A stretch of DNA of 64,000 bases from Terebella lapidaria (GCA_949152475.1 OX424562.1:930001-994000); one strand, 5' to 3'; shown: positions 36,626 to 47,237, counted from the stretch's first letter. Numbers and translations: made by a program. Notes: generated by a model not told the origin, from the letters alone.

Positions 36626-37446
36626 GGCCTAAGAAATTATTATTCTGTTTCTCGTCCTCCTATTTTTTTCAAAACTGGGTAGGGAGGGACTTTTTATTTT
36701 TCATTTTTTATTTTGCAAAAATACCGTCCTCAGCTCAAGAGAAAATTGGGTAGGGAGGCACTTTTTATTTTTTATTTTTGGTGGGACGACATTTCCAAAA
36801 TAAATCTGATTGATTTGGGTTTGTTGAAACCCATGAATGTGCTATTGCATGTTTGGGGATCAATAAATAAAGTTTTTAAAAAAAAAAATTGATTGATTGA
36901 TTGAAAAAAAAACACTTGTACACATGCATTTAAGCCAAATAAATCAAGGCTTTAGAATTGAAATCATGTGTAACAAACACGTCACTAATGGTGTGCCATC
37001 ATCCTATCAGTCAGCACAGACAGGATGATTTTGTGTACTAGTAGTATTATTATCATAAAACGTCAGTTGATAATATATTTCAATGATGAGTAATTGTGAA
37101 GAACCGTTCTATCAGTTAATATGTCCATTGGAATATACATGAGGAAAAATTGTGAATCAATTCGTGATCACAATTTTATATGTATTATTACATGCATGTA
37201 CCCACAAGGAGTAACTGGTAGCGTCTCTGTCTCATTTGGCGGGGAGAGAAGACAAGGAGGAAAGTTAAATATATACCTAAGTTGAATGTTGTGATTCGGT
37301 GTCTCGATCATTCGCTATCCCCAAAATAGGGCGGGAACACTTTTTATTTTTTATTTGAGAATCGCAAATAAAATTATCCGGGAGGCTGCTTTTGAACACA
37401 GGCGGGCGGGGACGAGAAACAGAAAATTAATTTTTTTAGGTCTTAA
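36626..37446. mobile_element. Inverted-repeat element of about 0.82 kb inside the intron of the SWIM gene
   Basis: The left end GGCCTAAGAAATTATTATTC with TGTTTCTCGTCCTCC and the right end GGGGACGAGAAACAGAAAAT with TTTTTTTAGGTC are inverted repeats of about 35 bp. Inner words such as GGTAGGGAGGGACTTTTTAT are repeated. It lies between the donor at 37904 and the acceptor at 36457. There is no ORF of note. This is a non-autonomous DNA element; the superfamily was not assigned. Confidence 0.65.
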
Positions 37447-37897
37447 CCATTATTACAACATATATAATACAGATAAGGGTTGGTGCACATCTTGCAAAAA
37501 GTATTTGTTTCAAAGCTAGAGCAGAACTGGACATACTAGACATGCTGAATGAATAATTATTAAATGAATATTTTGACTTATATTGGAATACTAAGTTCCA
37601 AAGTCAATCATAAGTGAGATGTAGATCATTTTGTGATTTTACCCTGAGAAATAGGTCCAAGGTCAAATGTGACAAATTATATGTAAAATGTGACAAATTA
37701 CAGATAAATTATATTAGTTTCCAGTTCTTGAAAGTCATTGACAACGACCTGTTCTTTCAGTAATGATCTTCATTGAGTGTAACATGGTTGCATGAGCTGA
37801 GTACACAAAGAGATCCTTATGACAAACGTGTATGTGAAAGTTCTAATTTATGCCAGAAAATGCTGCAACCTCAATGTGTCATGATGTGTTTGATCAT
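37447..37897. other. Remaining intron DNA
   Basis: AT-rich sequence with a GTCCAAGGTCAAATGTGACA word related to the AAGGTCA-type repeats. No gene or structural element is supported. Confidence 0.35.
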
Positions 37898-37903
37898 ACT
37901 TAC

Positions 37904-38061
37904 CTTCATATATAGGACCCTCCAGTTTCTTCTCCCTCCAAGACAGTTCCAATGTCATTTCCCGCCAGAGGTCCTCCACCGCATCCAATGCAACTTGTCA
38001 TATACTGGTACATCTACAACAAATGTAGCTGTCTCTACAGCTAACATTGGCTAAGCTTTCT
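37904..38061 (-). CDS. Candidate upstream exon of the SWIM gene
   Basis: The segment is bounded on its 5' side by TTTTCCTTTAG (acceptor-like) and on its 3' side by GAAG|GTAAGT. The last 55 bases from ATG at 37958-37956 read MTLELSWREKKLEGPIYE plus one base. That base joins CT of the next exon at 36456 to give an in-phase Ala codon, and the frame then continues AKMHLICRLPC. The earlier part of the segment reads well (VETATFVVDVPVYDKLHWMR) but in another frame, so either a small indel has occurred or the exon is read differently. Splice use is inferred from sequence only. Confidence 0.4.
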
Positions 38062-38420
38062 AAAGGAAAACTAAAATCATAAAAATATGGATAAAAGCCA
38101 AGTAAGTGGCATGCTTTCCACTAAATATTTTAATCAAAATGTACCATAACGGTACTCGTAGTAACAAGCACAACATACAAGTACCACAATCACAGCACAT
38201 CTGTGTACCAGTAATAAATATATACATAACACTCCATAATTTGGTATATGTACTCACCTTCACTTGTTGCATCGTGGCCTGTACAGACAAATACCTGTAG
38301 GGTTACTTTCACGAGATGAAAGCGTACTTCAGCACTATTGTCACGGTATTCATATAAATAGTGTTGTGTCAAAGATCTGTGGTGTTAAATAAAGTGTGGT
38401 CGGTTCACGGTTTAGTATGT

Positions 38421-38884
38421 CAGGGGCGGATCCAGGAATTTGTATAAGGGGGGTGGGGGGGGGGGGGGGGCGGTCGCAAAATTTTGATATGGCCAACAAG
38501 AGTTACTTGAGTCGATCGAAGTGAGACAAGCATGGGCGGTCTGGGGATTTGGGGGGAGGGGGGGGGGGATAGGCGCCGTTAATACCCCAAGAAGATTATG
38601 AAAATTGAAGATTCAGATCACTTCTAAGGTGTACCAGAAGATACTTTTATATACACTTTTGTATATTGTTTGAAGTACATACATAAATGACATTGCAACA
38701 TGTATATGGCTGTTAAGGCGCACAAGAAAATTTGTAAGATTTGAGGTCTCTCAGGTCATTTTTGAGGTCACAATTCAGCGTCGGGCCGTGACACCCCTCT
38801 GTCGCTCTCGCCAATTTCAGGAGGGGGCCGGATTTTAGCAGGGGTTCAGGCCGGGTGAGCACCCGCCTCCCCCTGGATCAACCA
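38421..38884. mobile_element. Possible hAT-like remnant with CAGGGGCGGATCCAGG end
   Basis: The left end reads CAGGGGCGGATCCAGGAATT followed by G runs. The right end, as its complement, contains TGATCCAGGGGGAGGCGGG. Ends of the CAGGGGCGGATCC type are common in animal non-autonomous hAT-like elements. The right end is degraded and no target duplication was found. Confidence 0.35.
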
Positions 38885-38893
38885 GTATCTACC

Positions 38894-39350
38894 GGCCCAA
38901 GTATCATACACTGAATTGAATATAGAGGAAGGTGCAGTGTATGATACTTGGGCCACTCTACCAATGAAGAAATTCATAGGGGAATAAAGACAATGATTAT
39001 TGGTGTTTGAATAATAATATGATGAAAGCAAACGATGCCATGTGTGTTTTTAGATGTAATTCATAATATTCGTGGTTATATTTCATCCCCAACATGTCGG
39101 CTGTAGATGTGGTAAGTACTCTTGTACATTTATTCATTTTGCAATTCTATCAGGCGGTCTGAATCCATGTTCTGGAATACACACATAAATATCACATAAA
39201 TTTTGTTCTATTCCCAAACAATATTATCACCTACATCCATATGTAAGTACCAACAGGAGCAGCAAGTATATGCACCTAATATTGCCATGCCTGTACTCAA
39301 CTGAGACGCGTCAGGAGTGTACACTTGACCCAAGTATCATACACTGTGCC
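38894..39350. repeat. Hairpin of 20-bp arms plus a third copy of the arm
   Basis: GGCCCAAGTATCATACACTG at 38894-38913 and its complement CAGTGTATGATACTTGGGCC at 38935-38954 form a hairpin with a 21-base loop. A third arm, ACCCAAGTATCATACACTGT, stands at about 39328-39347 in the orientation of the first. The last two arms could be the ends of an element of about 0.4 kb. Confidence 0.7.
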
Positions 39351-39417
39351 TTAATACTCCTCGTCCACTAAATGAATGCCATTTAATCCGTCTGTCACCT
39401 TTTTAATCCTCACTGAA

Positions 39418-41485
39418 TATCCTGCTAGTGCCCTAACTTCCTCTCTGTGTAAGGGGATCCCACTAGTGCCCAGATTTCCTCTCTATTTGAGGGGATCCCA
39501 CTAGTAACACCAACTTCCTCTGTGTTTTGGGGATCCCGCTAGTACCCTACCTTCCCCTCTATGTGAGGGGATCCCACTGGTGCCCTAACTTCCCCTCTAT
39601 GTGAGGGGATCCCGCTAGTACCCTACCTTCCCCCCTATGTGAGGGGATTCCACTGGTACCCTAACTTCCTCTCTGTGTGAGGGGATCCTACTAGTGCCCA
39701 GATTTCCTCTCTATTTGAGGGGATCCCACTAGTAACACCAACTTCCTCTGTGTTTTGGGGATCCCGCTGGTACCCTACCTTCCCCTCTATGTGAGGGGAT
39801 CCCACTAGTACCCTACCTTCCCCTCTATGTGAGTGGATCCCACTAGTACCTTAGCTTCCTCTCTGTGTAAAGGGATCCCACTAGTAACTTAATTTTCACT
39901 CTGTGTGAGGGGATCCCACTAGTGCCCCCTATTTCCTGTCTATGTGAGGGGATCCCACTACAACCACCAACATCTTACGTGTGAGGGGATCCCACTAGTG
40001 CCCTAACTTCCTCTCTATGTGAGAGGATCCTACTAGTGCCACCAGTTTCCTCTTTGTGTGAAGGGATCCCACTAGTAACCTAATTTTCTCTCTGTGTGAG
40101 GGGTTCCCACTAGTGCCCTAACTTCCTCTCTATGTGAGAGGATCCTACTAGTGCCCCCAATTTCCTCTTTTTGTGAGGGGATCCCATTAGTGCCATACCT
40201 TCTACTCTGTGTAAGGGGATCCCACTAGTAACATGCCTTCCTCTCGGCGTGAGGGGATCCCACTAGTGCCCTAACTTCCTCTCTGTGTGAGGGGATCCTA
40301 GTAGTGCCCTAACTTCCTCTCTGTGTGAGGGGATCCTAGTAGTGCCACCAGTTCCATCTTTGTGTGAGGGGATCCCACTAGTAACCTAATTTTCTCTCTG
40401 TGTGAGGGGATCCCACTAGTGCCCCAAATTTCCTCTCTATGTGAGGGGATCCCACTAGTAACATGCCCTCCTCTCTGTGTGAGGGGATCCCACTAGTGCC
40501 CTAACTTCCTCTCTATGTGAGGGGATCCTACTAGTGCCACCAGTTCCATCTTTGTGTGAGGGGATCCCACTAGTAACCTAATTTTCTCTCTGTGTGAGGG
40601 GATCCCACTAGTGCCCTAACTTCCCCTCTATGTGAGGGGATCCCACTAGTAACCTAATTTTCTCTCTGTGTGAGGGGCTCCCACTAGTGCCCTAAGTTAA
40701 TCTCTGTGTGAGGGGATCCCACTAGTGCCCTAACTCCCCCTCTATGTGAGGGGATCCTACTAGTGCCACCAGTTCCATCTTTGTGTGAGGGGATCCCACT
40801 AGTAACCTAATTTTCTCTCTGTGTGAGGGGATCCCACTAGTGCCCTAACTTCCTCTCTATGTGAGGGGATCCTACTAGTGCCACCAGTTCCATCTTTGTG
40901 TGAGGGGATCCCACTAGTGCCCTAACTTCCTCTCTATGTGAGGGGATCCTACTAGTGCCACCAGTTCCATCTTTGTGTGAGGGGATCCCACTAGTAACCT
41001 AATTTTCTCTCTGTGTGAGGGGATCCCACTAGTGCCCTAACTTCCTCTCTATGTGAGGGGATCCTACTAGTGCCACCAGTTCCATCTTTGTGTGAGGGGA
41101 TCCCACTAGTAACCTAATTTTCTCTCTGTGTGAGGGGATCCCAATAGTGCCCCCAATTTCCTCTCTATGTGAGGGGATCCCACTAGTAACATGCCCTCCT
41201 CCCTGTGTGAGGGGATCCCACTAGTGCCCCCAATTTCCTTTCTATGTGAGGGGCTCCCACTAGTGCCCTAAGTTACTCTCTGTGTGAGGGGATCCCACTA
41301 GTACCTTAAGTTAATCTCTGTGTGAGGGGATCCCACTCGTACCACCAACTACCTCCTTGTGTGAGGAGCCCACTAGTACCCTACATCCGTCTTTATGAGA
41401 GGGGATCCCAATAATGCCTTACCTTCCTCTCTGTGTGAGGGACTGAGGGGAGCCCACTAGTACCCTACCTTCCTCTCTGGATGGA
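39418..41485 (-). repeat. 38-bp satellite in inverted orientation, about 54 units
   Basis: Read on the plus strand the unit is CCTCTCTGTGTGAGGGGATC then CCACTAGTGCCCTAACTT, the reverse complement of the 11.8-29.3 kb unit. The conserved half (ACTAGTGGGATCCCCTCACA on the minus strand) is the same; the variable half has its own types such as GGAAGTTAGGGC, GAAAATTAGGTT and GATGGAACTGGTGGC. Trimer-like blocks repeat in 40.5-41.1 kb. Units are more diverged than in the large array, with several odd-length units at both edges. Confidence 0.93.
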
Positions 41486-41490
41486 ACTTG

Positions 41491-41870
41491 GTGTCACTAG
41501 GGGTTGGCACAGGGGGCAGGTGCCCCCGATCTTTTCATATGTGCCCCGGATCAATTTTGAGCAAAAAAAAATTTGTATAAAGCTTGTATAAATAAATACA
41601 ATTGTGCTGACCCAACTAGATCTACTGGTATTTCTGAGGCCAATATGTTGGGAGCAAAATTATCAAAACCTGCAAGTCATTTTGACATGTTAGGTGTGTC
41701 TAGATGTGCTTTAATTGGTTGTTCGAGAGTGCAAAAAAAGAAAAAAAAGGGAGCTTACGGCGCCCCCCCGAACCCCCAGACCGGTTTAGCTACGCTCGCT
41801 CCGCTCGCTTGCACCCTCGCCTTCAAAGTAACGGTGGCCCCAATGTTTCATTTCCTAGTGACGCCCCTGC
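41491..41870. mobile_element. Possible hAT-like remnant next to the inverted satellite
   Basis: The left end GTGTCACTAGGGGTTGGCAC and the right end, as its complement GCAGGGGCGTCACTAGGAAA, share the GTCACTAGG word in inverted form. The CAGGGGCGTCACTAGG type of end is common among non-autonomous hAT-like elements. Inside are a poly-A-like run and a GC-rich CTCGCTCCGCTCGC segment, but no transposase. Confidence 0.4.
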
Positions 41871-42438
41871 TTAGGAGATTCCGCACACCACAGGTAGTAT
41901 ATACCTGATCTTCTTCTTCTACGAGTAGTGAAGGGAGCCCATTTTATCTACCAGCTTAATTGGCTTGGTACACCCACTGCATTGCACATCTAAGGAAGGA
42001 TGCATTGTGTTATTGTTATAATTTAAGACATTTACCATAATCCATATTCCTGCCTCATCAATCCCCTAATATCGCCCAATACGGCGTGTGATCCGTGAAT
42101 CACTGATTCATTTTCAATTCCCCATAAACGCACACTACCATCACTAGAGGTATGCGTGCACCATTACTATCTTTATTATATTTTAAGTATTATTATTACC
42201 AATAGTGCTATCAATACCAGAAGTATTCTCACTGTTTAAAATCTTACTCGCACATGTGTCAAGCGCAAGTAGCATGGACGTCTAAGGGTTCAGACCCACG
42301 GTACGCTAAATGAATGCTCCCTCACCTAAGTCACGTGGGGTGCCCACTAGGGACATCCTAAACTGGTCCTGACCGGCCCCGGGTCCCACTGGTTACATGC
42401 TCCCTTCCTCGCTGAACCCACTTTTGAAAAATATCCAT
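41871..42438. other. Unique-looking DNA without recognised genes
   Basis: No gene was recognised. Near 42390-42420 a stretch GGGTCCCACTGGTTACATGC resembles a decayed unit of the inverted satellite (GGGATCCCACTAGTAACATG). Confidence 0.35.
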
Positions 42439-42718
42439 CGAGGCTGAATGACACGGACCGTAGCAGGCTTTACTGCAGCGCCACCTTCTGGGCATGGTCA
42501 GCTGCGCACTAAATCGGAAGCCAGTCAGGCTTATTCCGTTGAAATAGGAACACCATTCTAATATGTTAAGTGAATTTCTATATCTTGAAGAATCCTGGAG
42601 GGATTTGGTAGAGGAGGAATGATAGCGCACACCAAAATCATAACGGACTAAACCGGTCAGACTTGACCGGGTTCCAATTTAATATACAATCTGCTACGGT
42701 CCGTGTCATTCAGCCTCG
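42439..42718. mobile_element. 280-bp inverted-repeat element
   Basis: CGAGGCTGAATGACACGGAC with CGTAGCAGG at 42439-42467 is the reverse complement of 42691-42718, about 28 bp without visible mismatch. There is no coding capacity. This is a probable MITE or fold-back element. Confidence 0.65.
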
Positions 42719-42950
42719 CAAAGCTAAGGTGGTTTTTATTTGCCATGCATTCTCTTATTAGAGAGCTATAAGCGCGCACTTATATGTAGTTATTTGCGGG
42801 CAAGGAAATGTTTCTTTTCGTGCAAACAAGAATTCTTTAGGGAAAAACGATGTTTTTTGCCCGCAAATAACTATTCTTTGCGGTAAAATAATATTGTTGC
42901 GCGACAACAATATTTTAACCTGACAACAACAGGCTTAGTTCAAAACAGTA
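42719..42950. repeat. Degenerate TTCTTT/GCAAAC dispersed repeat
   Basis: Words such as AACTATTCTTTGCGG, GCGACAACAATATT and GCCCGCAAATAA recur, and related words stand at about 56520-56650 and 57140-57175. Short internal tandem similarity is visible. No gene is present. Confidence 0.45.
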
Positions 42951-42991
42951 TTGCATGATAAACGTGTGAGATGGAACGCAAATGTAAGTAG

Positions 42992-43107
42992 TAGATAGAG
43001 CACGAGCACCCGTGGGTATGGCTCATACACGAGGTTATTCTCGAGGCATTAGCCGAGAGATTATCGAGTGTATGAGCCATACCCACGGGTGCGAGTGGTC
43101 TATCTGA
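42992..43107. repeat. Strong hairpin with 40-bp arms
   Basis: The left arm GCACCCGTGGGTATGGCTCA with TACAC is repeated as its exact complement GTGTATGAGCCATACCCACG with GGTGC about 35 bases later; the flanks AGATAGA and TCTATCT also pair. The loop holds a smaller dyad around GGCATTAGCC. It could be a fold-back element or a cruciform-forming site. Confidence 0.8.
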
Positions 43108-43135
43108 CTTGTACCAAGCGTGTTCCTATATTCCA

Positions 43136-43176
43136 CGGCAGACTGTGGTGTATGTTGAATAGACCACAGTCTGGCC
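43136..43176. repeat. Small hairpin
   Basis: GGCAGACTGTGGT and ACCACAGTCTGGCC are near-exact inverted repeats with a 13-base loop. It lies 30 bp right of the larger hairpin. The two may be parts of one degraded element. Confidence 0.6.
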
Positions 43177-43399
43177 TATTGTTTGTGGCGATTTTGCCCT
43201 AAGCACGCGGCAGGTGATTGTAAACATACATGCCATTTATGTGGCCTTTTCGTTCTTGTCCTTGTTTTGACACGCTCCGTTCGAGCGTGCGTTGCCACGG
43301 CAACGCATTGTAATTTACGCTCCAGTAAACTATAACAATGGTTTGATTATACCTCGCGTGCGTCCTACAGCTTGTGGTGTATTGTATATACACTGGAAG

Positions 43400-43720
43400 C
43401 TACTCGATCCAGGAGATTGTCCAAGAGAGAGTGCCTAGGACGCACGCAGGGCTCACCATGAGCTTTGCGTTCCCTGGTCAAGAGTAGTGGGCTCTTAGAG
43501 CCCTGGGGACGATTTCCATGGGGAGGCCCGGGCTGGGAGAGACAAGTTGCTGACTCGGGGGCGCGAGCCCTGTGGATCGCCAGTTCTCTCCCTTCCCGGG
43601 ACGTGTGCCATAGGCTCTGGCCAGCATGTCGGACTGTACGGGGTTCCGTCCCCGATGCAGACCGCGGCTCGCCAGGTCCCTCCAGATACATACCTAGAGA
43701 GAGTGTGTTATATGAAAATT
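43400..43720. other. GC-rich island, origin unclear
   Basis: A stretch of high GC content in AT-rich surroundings. Both strands are open for 120-140 codons here, which follows from the low number of AT-rich stop codons, and neither translation looks like a known protein. No intact tRNA or splice-bounded exon was found. It could be a fragment of a GC-rich element or a CpG-rich regulatory segment. Confidence 0.3.
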
Positions 43721-44421
43721 CCATGAGGCGATATTGCGCCTTCATGCGTGGAACCAGCCAACAACAACTTCAAGTGTACAAACTGTGTATGCCAAAACAA
43801 CAACAACACGTGTTTGTTTGCTTGAGTCATTGTCATCATTGCCGAAGGTTAATTCGGTTGACGGCACACACTGTGGGTTGAGGCAGAATTATATAGATAC
43901 CATGTTGCAATATATTTGTGGTGTTCATACTGAACCCATACCCATTTGCCGATAGGTGTCAAAGCAACGACCAAACAGGAGGGTTGGGGATATGAGTATA
44001 ATTTTCAATGATACGGATGTATGACTGGAATGACCAATCAATGATCAGTCTAGATGTATTCAATCTATCATTTGCATGTAGAAGGCGCACGACAAATTTA
44101 ACGTTTATAGCCTTGTATGGCATTACTAGGAGTTGTGTCCACAAAGGAAATTCATTCCCTTATCATAGCCAGGATATAGAACATAAAAATGGTGTCGATA
44201 CCAGGTAACACTGGCGCCACCTAGTTTAGGTTATGTAAGCTCTTACGTGTGAAGCAGACGTATGTCTCACATGTACAGGTCTTGCTGAAGTGAAGCGCGA
44301 CGGGCGAGTCCATTGTTCATATCCTGCTCTAGGGGCAATATGAGGACCATTCCATATTATTTGGGGAGGTTCTGGTCGTTTTTGGCAATAAAAACAATCG
44401 GTTTTACTCGGTATGTATGAC
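43721..44421. other. DNA without recognised features
   Basis: Only short ORFs of unconvincing composition. Nothing else is supported. Confidence 0.35.
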
Positions 44422-44523
44422 AAATAATACACTGTCACCCCTCGGCGATATACACGATCATCAAGCCTCGCTGACGCTCGGCATGATATCGTGTATATCG
44501 CCTCAGTAACAGTGTATTATTTC
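44422..44523. repeat. Strong hairpin with 40-bp arms and CTCG-rich loop
   Basis: AAATAATACACTGTCACCCC with TCGGCGATATACACGAT pairs with ATCGTGTATATCGCC and AACAGTGTATTATTT. The loop reads CAAGCCTCGCTGACGCTCGG. The plan (long arms, loop with inverted GCCTCG/CTCGGC words) resembles the hairpin at 42992-43107 although the arm sequence differs. Confidence 0.8.
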
Positions 44524-45241
44524 ACACTTAACACCGTGGTGATGAACCAGTTTCTGAACGGTGTCCGTAGGCCTGGGAGTGTCGGGTGGGCTGTTACCTG
44601 GTTACCGTTAATGCTAGAGTGGTTACCATGTCCGCAGTGACCTCCGGTGAGCGGCGCCGCTGCAAGGATCCGGAATAGCGGATGCGCGTCCGCAAGGACT
44701 CGTGGTGAGAGGACTATCCTCGAGGATCCCGAAGAGCGGACGATAGTCAATAACTTTACACGTTAAAGGTGTCAACCGTGGTACAATTATGTATAACCAA
44801 GTGAAACTCAGGAATCGATAGTGGCAAAAGTGTTCGATTTTTAAAACTCGTTTACACTATTCCTCGACATTGTTTTTGCGATGTTTAATGTTTAATCTCA
44901 GAAATCTGGACATACCTCAGTAATTGGTCGTGTTTACTATCAACAAGGATGAAACTTTCGTTGTAGTTTTCGACCAGAAGACATATATTATGGTCTATTC
45001 TACAGACAGATACTGATTCCAAAAAGATCGCATTGCTACAAAAACAAGTGAATGCATAAAATCAGATGCGCACCCAGAAATTTAATGATGGGGCTAAAAT
45101 CAACATTGAAGTAAATGCCGATTTTTCGAATTTTTGCGATATGAGTGGAATATGGCAGTAACATGTCGTTGGACTGCCGGGTGAAGTATGCCAAGTTATA
45201 TTACCACACCATTCAACATCACAAACATATCAGATTAAATA
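44524..45241. other. DNA without recognised features
   Basis: No gene or repeat is supported in this stretch. Confidence 0.35.
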
Positions 45242-45312
45242 GGTTACCGAACAGTTTTGAAGCATTGCAGGTGACCTTGAAATATACCAATCAAGGTCAT
45301 CTTTGTTAAAAT
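45242..45312. repeat. Fragment of the 29.9-kb dispersed repeat
   Basis: AGGTTACCGAACAGTTTTGA followed by GACCTTGAAATATACCAATC and AAGGTCATC matches the left end of the 29926-30866 repeat with substitutions. Confidence 0.55.
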
Positions 45313-45509
45313 CAAGGTCATCTTTGTCATCATTATGTGTGCTGCATATGACGTTCTATATGTCCATAAAACAAACATATAAGCATTTTCAACACATACA
45401 CCCTAAATCACAACACTCTTTGGAAACTGGAATAACAAACATGAATGGCTGGTAAATTGTATACAGCTTTGAGCAATGTCAAAGTCATGTTAGGGGAAAC
45501 CAATCGGCG

Positions 45510-45800
45510 AGGGTGGATTTGCATTACTTGTACTGGCGTGTGTAATAACGTGTCTAAGTACGAGATCAGCTTCCACTGATAACTTGCCTGTCTCGACGTC
45601 TGGCATCTCCGACCAGACAAGGCGAGAGTCTTGTGCGATTTAGTATCAACCTCTGACACTAGAAAGACTCTAAGGTCAAAGGGCAGACATGGAGACTTAT
45701 TTATTTCGATTTTTATCGCGATAATTTTCAGGAGAATGTGACTCTGGAGCAGTTCTTGGGACACAGACTCATGTGATGAATCACTACACTCACGAGTCAC
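45510..45800. repeat. Dispersed repeat, copy 1
   Basis: The words GGCATCTCCGACCAGACAAG, GCGATTTAGTATCAACCTCT and GGGCAGACATGGAGAC recur in the same order at about 48260-48400. The two copies differ by many substitutions and small indels. No reading frame is shared over the length. Confidence 0.65.
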
Positions 45801-46347
45801 AAACAACAGGACCCAAAACAGTGTATGGCGAAATTTTTTTAGATTTGAGAAAATTCTAATGCAATATAAGAAAAGGTGTGCTCAAGGATTTTGACGATTA
45901 CAGTCCGTCCGAGTTGTCTCTTCATCCGTTTTAGTGCCCATTTTGTGCCGGTTTTGCAAATAAGCAAGCGAAGTGTATCCATCAAACCCGAATGTAAACA
46001 AATGCTCAAATCGCGCTTAAACACTGTTAAAAGTTCACATCGAGTACATTTTCCAGTTCGTAAGTGCATATATAGTGTAGTTGTAAGAAAATAATCAGTG
46101 ATATATCATGATGTGCGTGGAATTGTCAGTCTACCTCGCACTTCTATGCTTTGTTTACACCTGCGTGTGATAGGATACAGTTCCTGTATTTACGCGAGAA
46201 CCGCCTGTTAAAATGAGCAAAATATCCCTGAGGACTGGTTATTCTCATTACATTTGATGTGAGTATGTTTTATTCAGTTAGTTTAGCATGTTCAATATGA
46301 AATACAGTTTTAAAAAAATATTGACTGGTTTCGAAGGCAGCTGCTTT
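45801..46347. other. DNA without recognised features
   Basis: Only short ORFs of doubtful value. No repeat or RNA gene is supported. Confidence 0.35.
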
Positions 46348-46752
46348 AAGTTCATCTGTCAGTGAAACACGCTTCTTAGCCGTATTTTCATTATGGATCA
46401 TCGTATCAACTTGTAACATGGAATTTCAGAGTCAGCGCAGAGAACAACATTTTTTTCGATGTTTTACTTCAAAATAAACATATTCACTTAATATACAATG
46501 ACTGTGCATTCTGACTTCAATTCAATGCAATAGGCTCATTATGTACGAGCATAAACATGATAAAAACCCTGTATTTGATGGAATTTATTTGATCCCAGTT
46601 TGTACTGAAATTTAACATTGGGTTAGATAGAATTCTCAAATTTAGCATTTTTGCGGCATGGCACCCAATTAAGACACACACAATTTCAAGTTGATCCGAT
46701 TATTCAAAAGTAAACTATGGATTAAAAGCGTGTTTCACTGACAGATGAACTT
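46348..46752. mobile_element. 405-bp element with perfect 27-bp inverted ends
   Basis: AAGTTCATCTGTCAGTGAAA with CACGCTT (46348-46374) is the exact complement of 46726-46752. The interior is AT-rich and has no coding capacity. It could be a MITE, or two converging copies of one short sequence. No clear target duplication was found. Confidence 0.65.
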
Positions 46753-47237
46753 GACTTTTAAACACTTTTAAATCACAACTGGAGAGACATTTGATTATTG
46801 CGCAGGTTTTAAATACAGTGTTCAATTGTACATGGTAAAGCATTTCGGTTGTGGGAATGAACGCACAGAAGACTGGCTGTTTTTATAACTTCATATCGTC
46901 CCCAAAAGATAACCCCTCGAACCTCAGAAATATAGGCGGTCTTACTATGTGCAATTGTGAATATTGTCTGATTTACTCGGTACAGATACCACGACTATAT
47001 AAACGGGCATGTTGTACATTCCAAAACCATACCAAATAGAGTGTCAAAATATATAGTGGAGTATAATGTGTCATTTTATTTTCTTGAAAGTCTAAACTCG
47101 AGACTACCGTGGTGAAGTCAGGTCAGAAGCCCAATGCGAATATGACAAACATATTGACCTATCACCACAACATAAAGAATCTTATCATGCAAACATCAAA
47201 GAAAACACACTAAAACTATCCCCTTTCCAGAATCACG
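46753..47237. other. DNA without recognised features
   Basis: No gene or repeat is supported in this stretch. Confidence 0.35.

Larger units (their letters stand above)
34297..38372 (-). pseudogene. Decayed multi-exon gene with C2H2-like finger, 18-residue repeats and SWIM finger
   Basis: Minus-strand pieces line up as one gene. A candidate exon ends at 38258 with donor GTGAGT. A second exon ends at 37904 with donor GTAAGT. A large exon starts at 36456 after CTTTTATTTCAG. Order of parts in the protein: a Cys/His cluster, 18 copies of an 18-residue repeat, a C-x2-C-x11-H-x3-H finger, then a SWIM finger (C-P-C-x6-C-x-H) and a possible zinc-ribbon CQTCGSDL. It carries an in-frame TGA at 35045-35047 and frame changes near 37958 and 34540. 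Cys/His cluster plus SWIM recalls the HMGXB3-like genes and KDZ (Kyakuja/Dileera/Zisupton) DNA transposons, but this is from memory of the families. No catalytic RNase H-fold part was found downstream. Confidence 0.5.

Noticed and set aside
43365-43881. Overlapping frames of 126-138 codons on both strands in the GC-rich island
   Set aside because: GC-rich DNA has few stop codons, both strands are open, and neither product looks like a protein family.
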